NCBI GenBank assembly: GCA_963762525.1
Contig: CAVXKT010000011.1
Coordinates: 124,001-188,000 of the forward strand
DNA: 64,000 nt
Reading direction: 5' to 3'
DNA from: DATFDN01 sp963762525
GTDB lineage: Bacteria > Pseudomonadota > Alphaproteobacteria > Acetobacterales > Acetobacteraceae
The position numbers and the translations under genes were made by a program. Shown piece after piece: positions 17,523 to 26,579 of the stretch (its first letter is position 1; every line of letters begins with the position of its first letter). Below the pieces are notes generated by a model. It was not told the DNA's origin. It saw only the letters and a list, made by a program, of their open reading frames with translations, and did no database searches.

Positions 17523-18800
17523 ATGGACGTGACCATCGTCGGCGGCGGCATCGGCGGGCTGGCGGCGGCGCTGTCGCTGCACGCGGCCGGCATCGGTTGC
17601 GAGGTGTTCGAGCAGGTGCGCGAGCCGGGCGAGTTGGGTGTCGGCATCAACACGTTGCCGCACGCGATCAAGGAGCTGACCGCGCTCGGATTGCTCGCCG
17701 AGTTGGATCGGGCCGGCATCCGAACACGCGAGCTGATTTACGCCAACCGCTACGGCCAGGAGGTGTGGCGCGAGTTGCGCGGCACCGATGCCGGGTTCGA
17801 GGCGCCGCAATTCTCCATCCATCGCGGCAAGCTGCATGGCGTGCTGTTGCGCGCCGCGCGTGAGCGGTTGGGGCCGGCGCGCATCCATTCCGGCTGCCGC
17901 CTGCTCGGCTTCGAGGAGCGCGGCGCTGCTGTATTGTCTCGCTTCGAACGGCGCGCCAGTGGCGAGACGTTCGAGGTGGCGGCGGATACGCTGGTCGGCG
18001 CCGACGGCATCCACACGACGGTGCGCGCGCACTTCTATCCCGATGAGGGGCCGCCGATCTGGAACGGCACGATGTTGTGGCGCGGCGCCGCCGAATGGCC
18101 GGTGCACGCGGACGGGCGAACCATGGTGATCGCCGGCGGCATGGACGCGAAATTCGTCTTTTACCCGATCCACGCCGACATCGCGCGTCCGGCAACGCGA
18201 TTGACCAACTGGGCGGTGCAGGCGCGCATCGCGCCGCCCGGCGCAGAACCGCCGCGGCGCGAGGACTGGAACCGCGAGGGCCGGATGGAGGATCTCGCCC
18301 CGTTGCTGCGCGACCGCTTCCGCTTAGGCTTCGTCGAGCCGCTGGCGCTGGTGGAGGCGAGCGGCGTCTTCTGGGAATACCCGATGTGCGACCGCGATCC
18401 GCTGCCCCGCTGGTCGTTCGGACGCGTCACCCTGCTGGGCGACGCCGCGCATCCGATGTACCCGGTGGGCTCGAACGGCGCCAGCCAGGCGATCCTGGAT
18501 GCGCGGGCGCTGGCGCGGCATCTGAGCGCGGCGCCGGTCGCCGATGCCTTGACGGCGTACGACGCCGAACGCCGGACGATGACCGCCGACATCGTGCTGA
18601 CCAACCGACTGGGCGGACCCGAGCGGGTCATCGACGTGCTGGAACAACGCGCGCCGGACGGATTCGAGGACGTCGAGCAAGTCGCCCCCTACGCCGAGCG
18701 CGAGGCGATCGTGCGCGGCTATGCCAAGATGGCAGGATTTGACCGCGAGCAGGTGAATGCGGGTGCCCCTCTCCAGGATGGTCGAGATTCATGCGAATGA
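17523..18800 (+). CDS. FAD-dependent aromatic-ring monooxygenase
   Basis: A 425-residue class A flavoprotein hydroxylase. The FAD-binding motif GGGIGGLAAALSLHAAG is at residues 7-23, VGADGIHTTVR is the middle motif (DG), and GDAAHPMYPVGSNGASQAI is the GD motif that closes the FAD site. This is the UbiH/salicylate-hydroxylase superfamily; the substrate is unknown. The start ATG at 17523 directly gives MDVTIVGGG. It is divergent from the aryl-CoA ligase with 72 bases between, so the pair may form a small aromatic-acid pathway. Intact. The 3' end runs into an AT-richer gap. Confidence 0.87.
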   Translation: MDVTIVGGGIGGLAAALSLHAAGIGCEVFEQVREPGELGVGINTLPHAIKELTALGLLAELDRAGIRTRELIYANRYGQEVWRELRGTDAGFEAPQFSIHRGKLHGVLLRAARERLGPARIHSGCRLLGFEERGAAVLSRFERRASGETFEVAADTLVGADGIHTTVRAHFYPDEGPPIWNGTMLWRGAAEWPVHADGRTMVIAGGMDAKFVFYPIHADIARPATRLTNWAVQARIAPPGAEPPRREDWNREGRMEDLAPLLRDRFRLGFVEPLALVEASGVFWEYPMCDRDPLPRWSFGRVTLLGDAAHPMYPVGSNGASQAILDARALARHLSAAPVADALTAYDAERRTMTADIVLTNRLGGPERVIDVLEQRAPDGFEDVEQVAPYAEREAIVRGYAKMAGFDREQVNAGAPLQDGRDSCE

Positions 18801-18941
18801 TCGACTACTAGTCTTGAATGTCGGGAGACGGAACGAAATGCTGGATCAGGTCCACATCCCGGGCAAGGTGCAGATGAAGTGATCCTTTGAGGGTCTTGGT
18901 CTTTGCCTTGGGCAGACAACTTAACTGACATCATAACTACC
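18801..18941. other. AT-richer intergenic stretch with a possible gene relic
   Basis: This 141-base gap is noticeably less G/C-rich than its surroundings. On the minus strand a short open stretch of about 30 codons (roughly 18811-18910) reads like real protein (KTLKGSLHLHLARD then DLIQHFVPSP) and ends in two adjacent TAG stops at 18805-18810. It has no start codon or upstream part. It may be the tail of a lost gene or mobile element. No promoter or terminator is convincing. Confidence 0.3.
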
Positions 18942-19883
18942 TCAAGTTAATTCGATTTCGTCAGGACTTCCCAGCAATCGCCGCGCCTCCACCGCGTCCG
19001 CCGCAATTTGGGCCTTGAGCGCATCCAGCCCGGCGAATTTCACCTCCGGGCGGATGTAGTGGAGCAACGCCGTGCAGAGCTCGGCGCCGTAGATATCGGC
19101 CTCGAAGTCGAAGATGTGGACTTCCAGCCGGCTCTCCGGCCCGGCGTTGACGGTCGGGCGGCGGCCGAGATTGGCGACCCCCGGTCGCACCACGCCGTCG
19201 CCTCCGCGCACCCGCACCGCATAGACGCCGCGCGCCGGTTCCAGGTGGCGGCCAAGCGCGATATTGGCGGTTGGAAAGCCGATCGTGCGGCCGCGCTTGT
19301 CGCCGTGCGCCACCTCGCCGCGGATCGCCCAGGGCCGCCCCAGCTCCTCGGCGGCGCGCTCGGGATAGCCGTCGCGCAACGCGCGGCGGATGCGGGTCGA
19401 GGAGAGCGGACCCTCGGCATCGGATACGGGCGGTACCAGCGTCAGCCCCATGCCCAGGGCCTCGGCGCGCGCCGCCAGCAGCGCCGTGTCGCCGCGCTTG
19501 CGATGCCCGAAGGCGAAGTCCGGGCCGCAGACCAGATGCCGGGCGCCGAGCGCGCCATGCAGCACGTCGGCGATGAACGCCTCCGCCGTCATCAGGCTGA
19601 ACTCGTTGCTGAACGGGATTTCGTAGATCAGGGCGACGCCGAGCGCGGCCAGAGCGTCGGCCCGCTCGGCCGACAGTGTCAGCCGGAACGGCGGGTCGTC
19701 GGGGCGGAATACCTCGCGCGGGTGCGGCTCGAACGTGAGCACCGCCAGCGACGCGTCCGGCCGGGCGGCGTGCGCGGCGCGCAGCACGGCGGCATGGCCG
19801 CGATGCACGCCATCGAAATTGCCGAGCGCCACGGTCGCGCCGCGCGCATCCGCCGGCACGCGCCAGTCGCGAAACAGCCGCAT
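18942..19883 (-). CDS. ribF: bifunctional riboflavin kinase / FAD synthetase
   Basis: Makes FMN from riboflavin and FAD from FMN in the cytoplasm; 313 residues. The adenylyltransferase half carries ALGNFDGVHRGHAAVL, CGPDFAFGHRKRGD and LSSTRIRRALRDG. The kinase half begins near residue 185 with GEVAHGDKRGRTIGFPTANI and includes GVYAVRV and the C-terminal EVHIFDFEADIYG region. The order and length match the family. Its ATG overlaps the stop of the upstream MaoC hydratase gene by one base (TGATG). No FMN riboswitch is visible. Intact. Confidence 0.95.
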   Translation of the reverse strand: MRLFRDWRVPADARGATVALGNFDGVHRGHAAVLRAAHAARPDASLAVLTFEPHPREVFRPDDPPFRLTLSAERADALAALGVALIYEIPFSNEFSLMTAEAFIADVLHGALGARHLVCGPDFAFGHRKRGDTALLAARAEALGMGLTLVPPVSDAEGPLSSTRIRRALRDGYPERAAEELGRPWAIRGEVAHGDKRGRTIGFPTANIALGRHLEPARGVYAVRVRGGDGVVRPGVANLGRRPTVNAGPESRLEVHIFDFEADIYGAELCTALLHYIRPEVKFAGLDALKAQIAADAVEARRLLGSPDEIELT

Positions 19884-20287
19884 CAGAACGCGATCTGCAC
19901 CTGCGCCTCGCCCTCGATCACCAGCTTATCGCCGACCGCGCAGGTGGTCTTCAGCGTGGCGCGGCGCTTGGCCGGATCGAGCGCGGTCACTTCGACCGTC
20001 GCGATCACGGTGTCGCCGATCTTCACCGGGGCGCGGAAGCGGAGCGTCTGGCCCAGATAGATGGTGCCGTGGCCGGGAAGCCTGGTGCCCAGAACGGCGC
20101 TGATCAGCCCGGCCGACAGCATCCCGTGCGCGACCCGCTCGCCGAACACCGACGCCTTCGCCGCCTCGGCGTCGAGGTGCACCGGATTGGTGTCGGTGCT
20201 GACGGCGGCGAACATCAGGATGTCGGCCTCGGTGATGGTCTTGCCGAGGCTGGCGGTCCGGCCGATCGCGAGGTCTTCGAAATTCAT
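19883..20287 (-). CDS. MaoC-like (R)-specific enoyl-CoA hydratase
   Basis: A 134-residue hot-dog-fold hydratase. The family active-site motif is present: the catalytic Asp and His lie in STDTNPVHLDAEAA (around residues 30-43), followed by GERVAHGMLSAGLISAVLG. The size suits PhaJ-type (R)-hydratases that link beta-oxidation to polyhydroxyalkanoate or other (R)-3-hydroxyacyl-CoA use. The start ATG at 20287 gives MNFEDLAIG, the usual family beginning; a longer upstream reading is arginine-rich and unlikely. It is coupled to ribF. Intact. Confidence 0.88.
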   Translation of the reverse strand: MNFEDLAIGRTASLGKTITEADILMFAAVSTDTNPVHLDAEAAKASVFGERVAHGMLSAGLISAVLGTRLPGHGTIYLGQTLRFRAPVKIGDTVIATVEVTALDPAKRRATLKTTCAVGDKLVIEGEAQVQIAF

Positions 20288-20351
20288 GTCGCACCCGTGG
20301 CTGTGGCGCGCGGTTGTGCGGGATCGGCCACGGGCGGTCAACGCCCGACCC

Positions 20352-20380
20352 TTGCACCGCCGTCCCGCGGCCGATAGTTA
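20352..20380 (+). promoter_or_regulatory. sigma-70 type promoter for tRNA-Val
   Basis: A -35 box TTGCAC (20352-20357) is separated by exactly 17 bases from a -10 box TAGTTA (20375-20380). The mature tRNA starts 10 bases later, as expected for a tRNA gene. Confidence 0.6.
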
Positions 20381-20389
20381 TCCGCACAC

Positions 20390-20464
20390 GGGCGCGTAGC
20401 TCAGCGGGAGAGCACTCCCTTCACACGGGAGGGGTCACAGGTTCAATCCCTGTCGCGCCCACCA
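20390..20464 (+). tRNA. tRNA-Val, anticodon CAC
   Basis: The cloverleaf can be folded completely. The acceptor stem gggcgcg pairs with cgcgccc; D-stem gctc/gagc; anticodon stem ctccc/gggag with loop ttcacac, giving anticodon CAC at 20422-20424 (valine, codon GUG); T-stem acagg/cctgt with loop ttcaatc. The discriminator A and an encoded CCA end the gene at 20464. GUG is a frequent codon in this G/C-rich DNA. Confidence 0.96.
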
Positions 20465-20549
20465 TCGCGGCATTTCCAAGGTCCCGTATCGTCGAGGCGC
20501 CGCTTGCAACCCCCGAACAATGGGGGCGCTACGGGAGGAACGAAACGCG

Positions 20550-21940
20550 ATGGACAGCCCGGATCAGCCGACCGGCACGGCTGCGACAACCGAGTTGGGG
20601 CGGCACGCCCGGCGCGCAGTGCTCGCGGCGACGGTCGGGACGATGATCGAGTGGTATGACTTCTATCTCTACGGCCTCGTGGCCGCCCTCGTCTTCGGCA
20701 AGCTCTACTTCCCGCGGGAGAACGCGTTCGCCGGGACCCTCCTCGCGCTTTCGACGTTCTTCCTCGGCTTCGCCGCCCGTCCGATCGGCGCCGCCCTGTT
20801 CGGACATTATGGCGATCGCATCGGCCGCAAGGCCACGCTGATCGCGACGCTGATGTTGATGGGCGTGAGCACCGTCCTCATCGGCCTCGTCCCGACCTAC
20901 GCCTCGATCGGCATCTGGGGCGGCTTCATCCTCGTGGTCCTGCGCATGCTGCAGGGGATCGGCGTCGGCGGCGAGTGGGGCGGCTCGGTCGCCGTGGCGA
21001 CCGAGTGGTCGCAATTCGACAAGCGTCGCGGCCTGATGGGCAGTTGGCCGCAGTTCGGCTCCCCGCTCGGGCTGCTGCTCGCCATTCTGGTACTGAACAT
21101 CATCAACCGCCTCGGTTCGCCCGCATGGTTCGAGGCGGTGGGCTGGCGCATTCCGTTCCTGCTCAGCGTCGTGCTGATCGGCGATCGGTATCTACATCCG
21201 CGTCGGCGTGCTCGAAACGCCGGTCTTCACGAACATCGCCGAACGCAAGCAGGTCCGCCGGGCTCCGGTGCTCGACGTGCTCCGGTATCACTGGCGGGAG
21301 GTCGTGCTGACATGCCTGATCCGGACCGGGCAGCAGGCGCCGTTCTATCTATTCACCACGTTCCTGGTCGCCTACGGGTCCGGCACGCTCCAGCTCTCCA
21401 AGGGCTTCCTTTTCAACGCCGTCCTGGTCGCGTCGTGCATCTCGCTGTGCACGACGCCGCTGTTCGGCTACCTTTCGGACCGCATCGGGCGCAAGCGGAT
21501 GTACGTCATCGGCGCGCTGACCATGCTGGCATTCGCCTTCCCCTACTACATGATGCTCGACACGCGGATCGATGCCCTCGTCGTCCTCGCGATCCTGCTG
21601 TCGCTCCCGGTGCACGACATGCAGTATGGGCCGCAAGCGGCCTTCATCGCCGAGAGCTTCCCTCCGAGCATGCGCTACAGCGGGTCTTCGCTCGGCTACC
21701 AATTCGCCTCCATCACCTCGGGCGGCCCGGCGCCGATCATCGCGGCTTGGCTGCTCACATCTCTACCGGACGTCGATGGCGATCAGCACCTATCTCGCCG
21801 TCATCGCCGCGATCAGCGCGGTGTCGGCCCTATTCCTGCGCGACCGCTCGGGGGCCGGCTACGAGAGCGAGGAAGCCCGGGACACGAACGAGGGGATGGC
21901 GCTCCCGCTCAGCCTTGCCGGCAGCAAGCCATCAAGCTGA
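20550..21940 (+). CDS. MFS metabolite:proton symporter (MHS family)
   Basis: Inner-membrane uptake carrier of about 460 residues with twelve predicted helices. MHS-family signs are TVGTMIEWYDFYLYG in the first helix, FLGFAARPIGAALFGHYGDRIGRKATL (the loop 2-3 motif), GEWGGSVAVATEW, and the repeated loop GYLSDRIGRKRMYV in the second half. The frame breaks twice, near 21183 and 21772, and resumes as GIYIRVGVLETPVF and HLYRTSMAISTYL. The same family imports shikimate, citrate, proline/betaine and similar acids. It lies between tRNA-Val and a luciferase-like monooxygenase, whose substrate it may carry. Confidence 0.88.
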
Positions 21941-21972
21941 CCCGTTCGGGGCGTTACCCGTTCGGGGCGTTC
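21941..21972 (+). repeat. two tandem copies of a 16-base unit
   Basis: The unit cccgttcggggcgtta occurs at 21941-21956 and again at 21957-21972 with one difference in the last base. It fills most of the gap between the symporter and the monooxygenase. It may be a replication-slippage duplication or an assembly artefact. Confidence 0.75.
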
Positions 21973-21995
21973 CGGCACCGAAGAGGAGTTTCGCA

Positions 21996-23168
21996 TTGCG
22001 CGATAACCTCAAGCCCGCAGGTCCGGCCGCGCAGGCGACCGCCGGGCCCGCCTCGCCGCTCTCCCGCCTGGGCGATCACAAGCTCCTGCTCGGCCTCTTC
22101 CTGCCGATGCAGGAGGGTGCCTGGAGCCCGTCGAAGGCGCCGCGATCGACGTCGTGGACGTTCGACTACATCGCCCGCTGCACGACGATGGCGGAGGCGC
22201 TCGGGTTCGACCTGGTGTTCGGCCTCGCTCAGTGGCTCGGCAAGGGCGGCTACGGCGGCGAGATCCATTTTCGCGAGCACGAGGTGGACCCGATCATCGC
22301 AAACGCCGCTCTGGCGACGCTCACCAGACGGATCGTGCTGATCAACACCGTCCACATCCTTTACGCCTGGCATCCGCTCCATCTGGCGAAATTCGGCGCC
22401 GCTCTCGACCACATCAGCGGCGGTCGGTGGGGGATCAACGTCGTCACCGGTTACAAGCCGAGCGAGTATCGCATGTTCGGGCTCGAGCCGTTGGAGCACG
22501 ATCATCGTTACGTGATGGCGGACGAGTTCACGACCATCATGGAGCGGCTCTGGGCCGAGGACGAGGAGCTTAGCTTCGACGGCCGGTTCTGGAAGACCGA
22601 GCGCGCATTCCTGGCACCGAAGCCGGGGCCGCGCCGCCCATTCCTCGTCAACGCGGCCTCGTCCGGCGCCGGGCTCGAATACGCAGCGAAGCACTCCGAT
22701 CTTATTTTCATCACCAGCCCGGCCGGGGCCGATCCGGTGAAGGCTTGCGAGGCCCTGCCCGCGCACAATGCGAAGATCAAGGACCTCGCCCGCAAATACG
22801 GGCGCGAGGTCAAGACGGTCATCAACCCGCACGTGATCTGCCGTGCCACCGAGGCGGAGGCCCGAGCGGCCTACCGGGCGATTCTGGAGAACGAGGATGC
22901 GGTCGCGGCCGATAATTTCGTGCGCACCTTCGCCAGCGGCGACACCGCCTCGTGGCGCGGCCACAGCCGCGCGCAATGGGTGATCGGCGGCAACGTCCAC
23001 CTCGTCGGCACCCCGGAGCAGATCGTCGACTGGTTCGCCAAACTGAATGGTGCCGGCTGCGACGGCGTGCAGGTGAATTTCTTCGACTACCTCCCCGACC
23101 TTGAGTTCTTCGGGCGTGAGGTGGTGCCGCTGATGCAGCGGGCCGGTCTGCGCAATACCTCGGAATGA
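21996..23168 (+). CDS. LLM-class flavin monooxygenase (SfnG/RutA-like)
   Basis: A flavin-dependent monooxygenase of about 390 residues with a luciferase-like TIM barrel. Motifs are LGLFLPMQEGAW, STSWTFDYIARCTTMAEALGFD, INTVHILYAWHPLHLAKF, the family signature DHISGGRWGINVVTGY and NAASSGAGLEYAAKHSDLIF. These point to the FMNH2-dependent two-component group that cleaves sulfones, sulfonates or pyrimidines, closest in pattern to dimethylsulfone monooxygenase SfnG. The likely start is TTG at 21996 behind the ribosome-binding site gaagaggag. No flavin reductase is beside it. The neighbouring symporter may supply the substrate. Intact. Confidence 0.82.
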   Translation: MRDNLKPAGPAAQATAGPASPLSRLGDHKLLLGLFLPMQEGAWSPSKAPRSTSWTFDYIARCTTMAEALGFDLVFGLAQWLGKGGYGGEIHFREHEVDPIIANAALATLTRRIVLINTVHILYAWHPLHLAKFGAALDHISGGRWGINVVTGYKPSEYRMFGLEPLEHDHRYVMADEFTTIMERLWAEDEELSFDGRFWKTERAFLAPKPGPRRPFLVNAASSGAGLEYAAKHSDLIFITSPAGADPVKACEALPAHNAKIKDLARKYGREVKTVINPHVICRATEAEARAAYRAILENEDAVAADNFVRTFASGDTASWRGHSRAQWVIGGNVHLVGTPEQIVDWFAKLNGAGCDGVQVNFFDYLPDLEFFGREVVPLMQRAGLRNTSE

Positions 23169-23212
23169 TTTTCAGCCGGGCCACGGCCCGATCCGCAATC
23201 CCGCCGCGCGGG

Positions 23213-23470
23213 CTAATGCAGCGTCAGCAGCGTCGGCGCGCGATACTTGGCGGGCTGGATGAGGTCTGCCGAGGCCACCCTGACCGAATGGATGACGCCG
23301 TCCAGCTCGCGGGCCCAGAAGTCGAGGAATTTGCGCAGGCCGGGAAACGCCGGGGCGAGGTCAAGCTCCTGCCAAACATAGGTTTGCAGGATGCCGGGAT
23401 GGTCCGGCAGGTGATAGACGATCTCGGCCGTGGTCAGCCGATAATTCTTGATCTGCAGCGCCAGGCTCAT
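23213..23470 (-). CDS. usg: Usg family protein
   Basis: An 85-residue protein with the conserved pattern of the alphaproteobacterial Usg family: YRLTTAEIVYHLPDHPG, LQTYVWQELDLAP, FPGLRKFLDFWARELDG and HSVRVASADLI. The name comes from genes found upstream of tryptophan genes; the molecular function is not known. The start MSLALQIKN (23470) was preferred because the residues before it in the longer reading are not conserved-looking. It is divergent from the groESL operon. Intact. Confidence 0.82.
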   Translation of the reverse strand: MSLALQIKNYRLTTAEIVYHLPDHPGILQTYVWQELDLAPAFPGLRKFLDFWARELDGVIHSVRVASADLIQPAKYRAPTLLTLH

Positions 23471-23628
23471 GCCCCGGATCTCCGAGCCGTTGTCGTGGCG
23501 GCGGAACTTGGATGCCGCACTCGAAACAACATCATGCCACGAGACGGGCTGCATCACGCAAGGAAAAATGAAGCGAATACAGCAACTTGGCATCGCTCTC
23601 CCCGGAGTGCTGCCGGCCTCACGGCCCC

Positions 23629-23657
23629 TTGACTCGGCTCCGATGCGGGACTAGATC
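23629..23657 (+). promoter_or_regulatory. groESL promoter
   Basis: A -35 box TTGACT (23629-23634) lies 17 bases before a -10 box TAGATC (23652-23657). The CIRCE operator starts two bases after it, covering the expected transcription start, the classic arrangement for HrcA-controlled groESL. Confidence 0.7.
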
Positions 23658-23658
23658 G

Positions 23659-23685
23659 CTGGCACTCCCTATGATGGAGTGCTAG
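23659..23685 (+). promoter_or_regulatory. CIRCE operator (HrcA binding site)
   Basis: The arms ctggcactc and gagtgctag are separated by exactly 9 bases (cctatgatg), matching the CIRCE consensus ttagcactc-N9-gagtgctaa with small changes at the outer bases. HrcA repressor binds here and releases when GroEL is titrated by unfolded proteins. About 80 bases downstream lies groES. Confidence 0.93.
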
Positions 23686-23763
23686 CAGCTGCCCGGATGC
23701 CGCTTGGCGGATCCCTGAAGGCGGTTGTTGGCGTAGCGAACGAAACGGTTCAGGAGCATGCGC

Positions 23764-24078
23764 ATGAAGTTCCGTCCCCTGCATGACCGGGTGGTGGTCC
23801 GACGCCTCGATGCCGAGGAGAAGACCGCCGGCGGCATCATCATCCCCGATACCGCGAAGGAGAAGCCGATGGAGGGCGAGATCATCGCCGTCGGCCCCGG
23901 CGCGCGCGACGAGCATGGCAAGATCGTCGCCCTCGACGTCAAGGCGGGCGACCGCATCCTGTTCGGCAAGTGGTCGGGCACCGAGGTCAAGCTTGATGGC
24001 GAGGAGCTCCTGATCATGAAGGAGTCCGACATCATGGGCGTGATCGAGGGCGGCGTCGCGCAGAAGAAGGCGGCCTGA
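23764..24078 (+). CDS. groES: co-chaperonin GroES
   Basis: The lid of the GroEL folding cage, 104 residues. The start was set at ATG 23764 (MKFRPLHDRVVVRRL), which has aggag at good spacing; an ATG two codons earlier (23758) is too close to the same site. Landmarks are EEKTAGGIIIPDTAKEKP (mobile loop that binds GroEL), GEIIAVGPGARDE, and VKAGDRILFGKWSGTEV with the C-terminal MGVIEG. It is preceded by a promoter and CIRCE element and followed by groEL after 51 bases. Intact. Confidence 0.97.
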   Translation: MKFRPLHDRVVVRRLDAEEKTAGGIIIPDTAKEKPMEGEIIAVGPGARDEHGKIVALDVKAGDRILFGKWSGTEVKLDGEELLIMKESDIMGVIEGGVAQKKAA

Positions 24079-24129
24079 CGGCGCCTTCACGAAAATCGCA
24101 CCGATCGACAGCAAGGGAAGTAAAGACAC

Positions 24130-25785
<1,656 letters not shown>

Positions 25786-25811
25786 TCGGCGGATCAGGAT
25801 TCAGCGGACAG

Positions 25812-25845
25812 GGGGCGGGCCGAGAGGCTCGCCCCTCACTTTTTG
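25812..25845 (+). terminator. intrinsic terminator of groESL
   Basis: The stem ggggcgggcc / ggctcgcccc (one G-T pair) closes a gaga tetraloop 26 bases after the groEL stop, followed by tcacttttt. This is a typical Rho-independent terminator. Confidence 0.85.
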
Positions 25846-25868
25846 GCGCCCCTCGCCGCGCCTGCGGA

Positions 25869-26028
25869 TTGACACGGCACCGGGTTTCGGTGCCAAGTGC
25901 GCAACGCAATCGCATTGGGCTTGGCTTGCTGTGCCTCCGCTGGCTCGGGTGCTCTCAAGACGTCCAACGACCCGGTTGTCTAATGCCGCGCACGTGCGCG
26001 GCAACGAACGATAGAGAGTGACGAGAGA
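25869..26028 (+). promoter_or_regulatory. cold-shock gene upstream/leader region
   Basis: A perfect -35 hexamer TTGACA lies at 25869-25874, but no good -10 follows at 16-18 bases. Within the possible spacer is a hairpin ggcacc-gggtttc-ggtgcc (25876-25894). About 130 bases then lead to the first csp gene, long enough for the structured 5' leader common for cold-shock genes. The assignment is tentative. Confidence 0.35.
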
Positions 26029-26232
26029 ATGGCTTCAGGTACAGTAAAGTGGTTCAACGCCACCAAGGGTTATGGCTTTATCGTCCCGCAGGACGGCGGC
26101 AAGGACGTGTTCGTCCACATCACCGCGGTTCAGGCGGCCGGCCTGAATGGCCTCGATGAAGGCCAGAAGGTGAGCTTCGACGTGGTGAAGGAACGCGGCA
26201 AGGACGCTGCGACCAACCTGCGCGCGAGCTGA
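26029..26232 (+). CDS. cold-shock protein (CspA family), copy 1
   Basis: A 67-residue single-strand nucleic-acid-binding protein with one cold-shock domain. RNP1-like KGYGFIVP and RNP2-like VFVHIT motifs are present in the usual order after the TVKWFN start. It probably melts mRNA secondary structure. It is followed after 93 bases by a second, closely similar copy, with about two thirds of positions the same, so the pair arose by tandem duplication. Intact. Confidence 0.96.
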   Translation: MASGTVKWFNATKGYGFIVPQDGGKDVFVHITAVQAAGLNGLDEGQKVSFDVVKERGKDAATNLRAS

Positions 26233-26325
26233 ACATCGACCCGACCGCATGACCGTTCCGAGAGGCGGTCGTGCGCGTCCACCATCGCGCGCTCCGACGA
26301 GCGCATCTTCAGGAGATCCCAAACT

Positions 26326-26529
26326 ATGGCTATCGGAACCGTCAAGTGGTTCAACACGACCAAAGGTTTCGGCTTCATCATGCCGGAAGGCGGCGGCAAG
26401 GATGTTTTCGTCCACATCACCGCGGTGCAGGCAGCGGGTCTTAAGGGGCTGAACGACGGCCAGCGGGTCAGTTTCGAGACCACCACCGAGCGCGGCAAGA
26501 TCGCCGCCGTGAACCTGCGACTGGCCTGA
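26326..26529 (+). CDS. cold-shock protein (CspA family), copy 2
   Basis: A second 67-residue cold-shock domain protein (GTVKWFNTTKGFGFIMP, then KDVFVHITAVQ). It differs from copy 1 mainly in the second half (RVSFETTTERGKIAAVN), where the first has FDVVKERGKD. It has its own ribosome-binding site (aggaga), and could be transcribed with copy 1, as no terminator is seen between them. A strong hairpin follows the stop. Intact. Confidence 0.96.
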   Translation: MAIGTVKWFNTTKGFGFIMPEGGGKDVFVHITAVQAAGLKGLNDGQRVSFETTTERGKIAAVNLRLA

Positions 26530-26533
26530 GCTT

Positions 26534-26576
26534 CGCCGGCGCGTGCCCGGCCTCGCGAACCGGGCACGCGCCGGCG
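26534..26576. terminator. 17-bp hairpin, bidirectional terminator
   Basis: A perfect 17-bp inverted repeat (cgccggcgcgtgcccgg and its complement) with a 9-base loop sits between the second csp gene and the convergent nicotinamidase relic. It lacks a clear T-run, but its position between converging genes fits termination on both strands. Confidence 0.7.
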
Positions 26577-26579
26577 TCG

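Noticed and set aside
15984..18173. A 729-codon open frame on the minus strand
   Set aside because: It only partly follows the aryl-CoA ligase frame and otherwise reads through in a shadow frame opposite the monooxygenase. It is an artefact of high G+C content and frame breaks.
20465..20549. Integration site copy of the tRNA-Val 3' end
   Set aside because: No second copy of the tRNA 3' sequence and no integrase were seen in the window by eye.
20520..23168. Apparent 882-residue fusion of MFS symporter and monooxygenase
   Set aside because: The first half leaves the symporter frame near 21183 and returns by chance at the monooxygenase. A clear ribosome-binding site and separate stop for the symporter (21940) show two genes.
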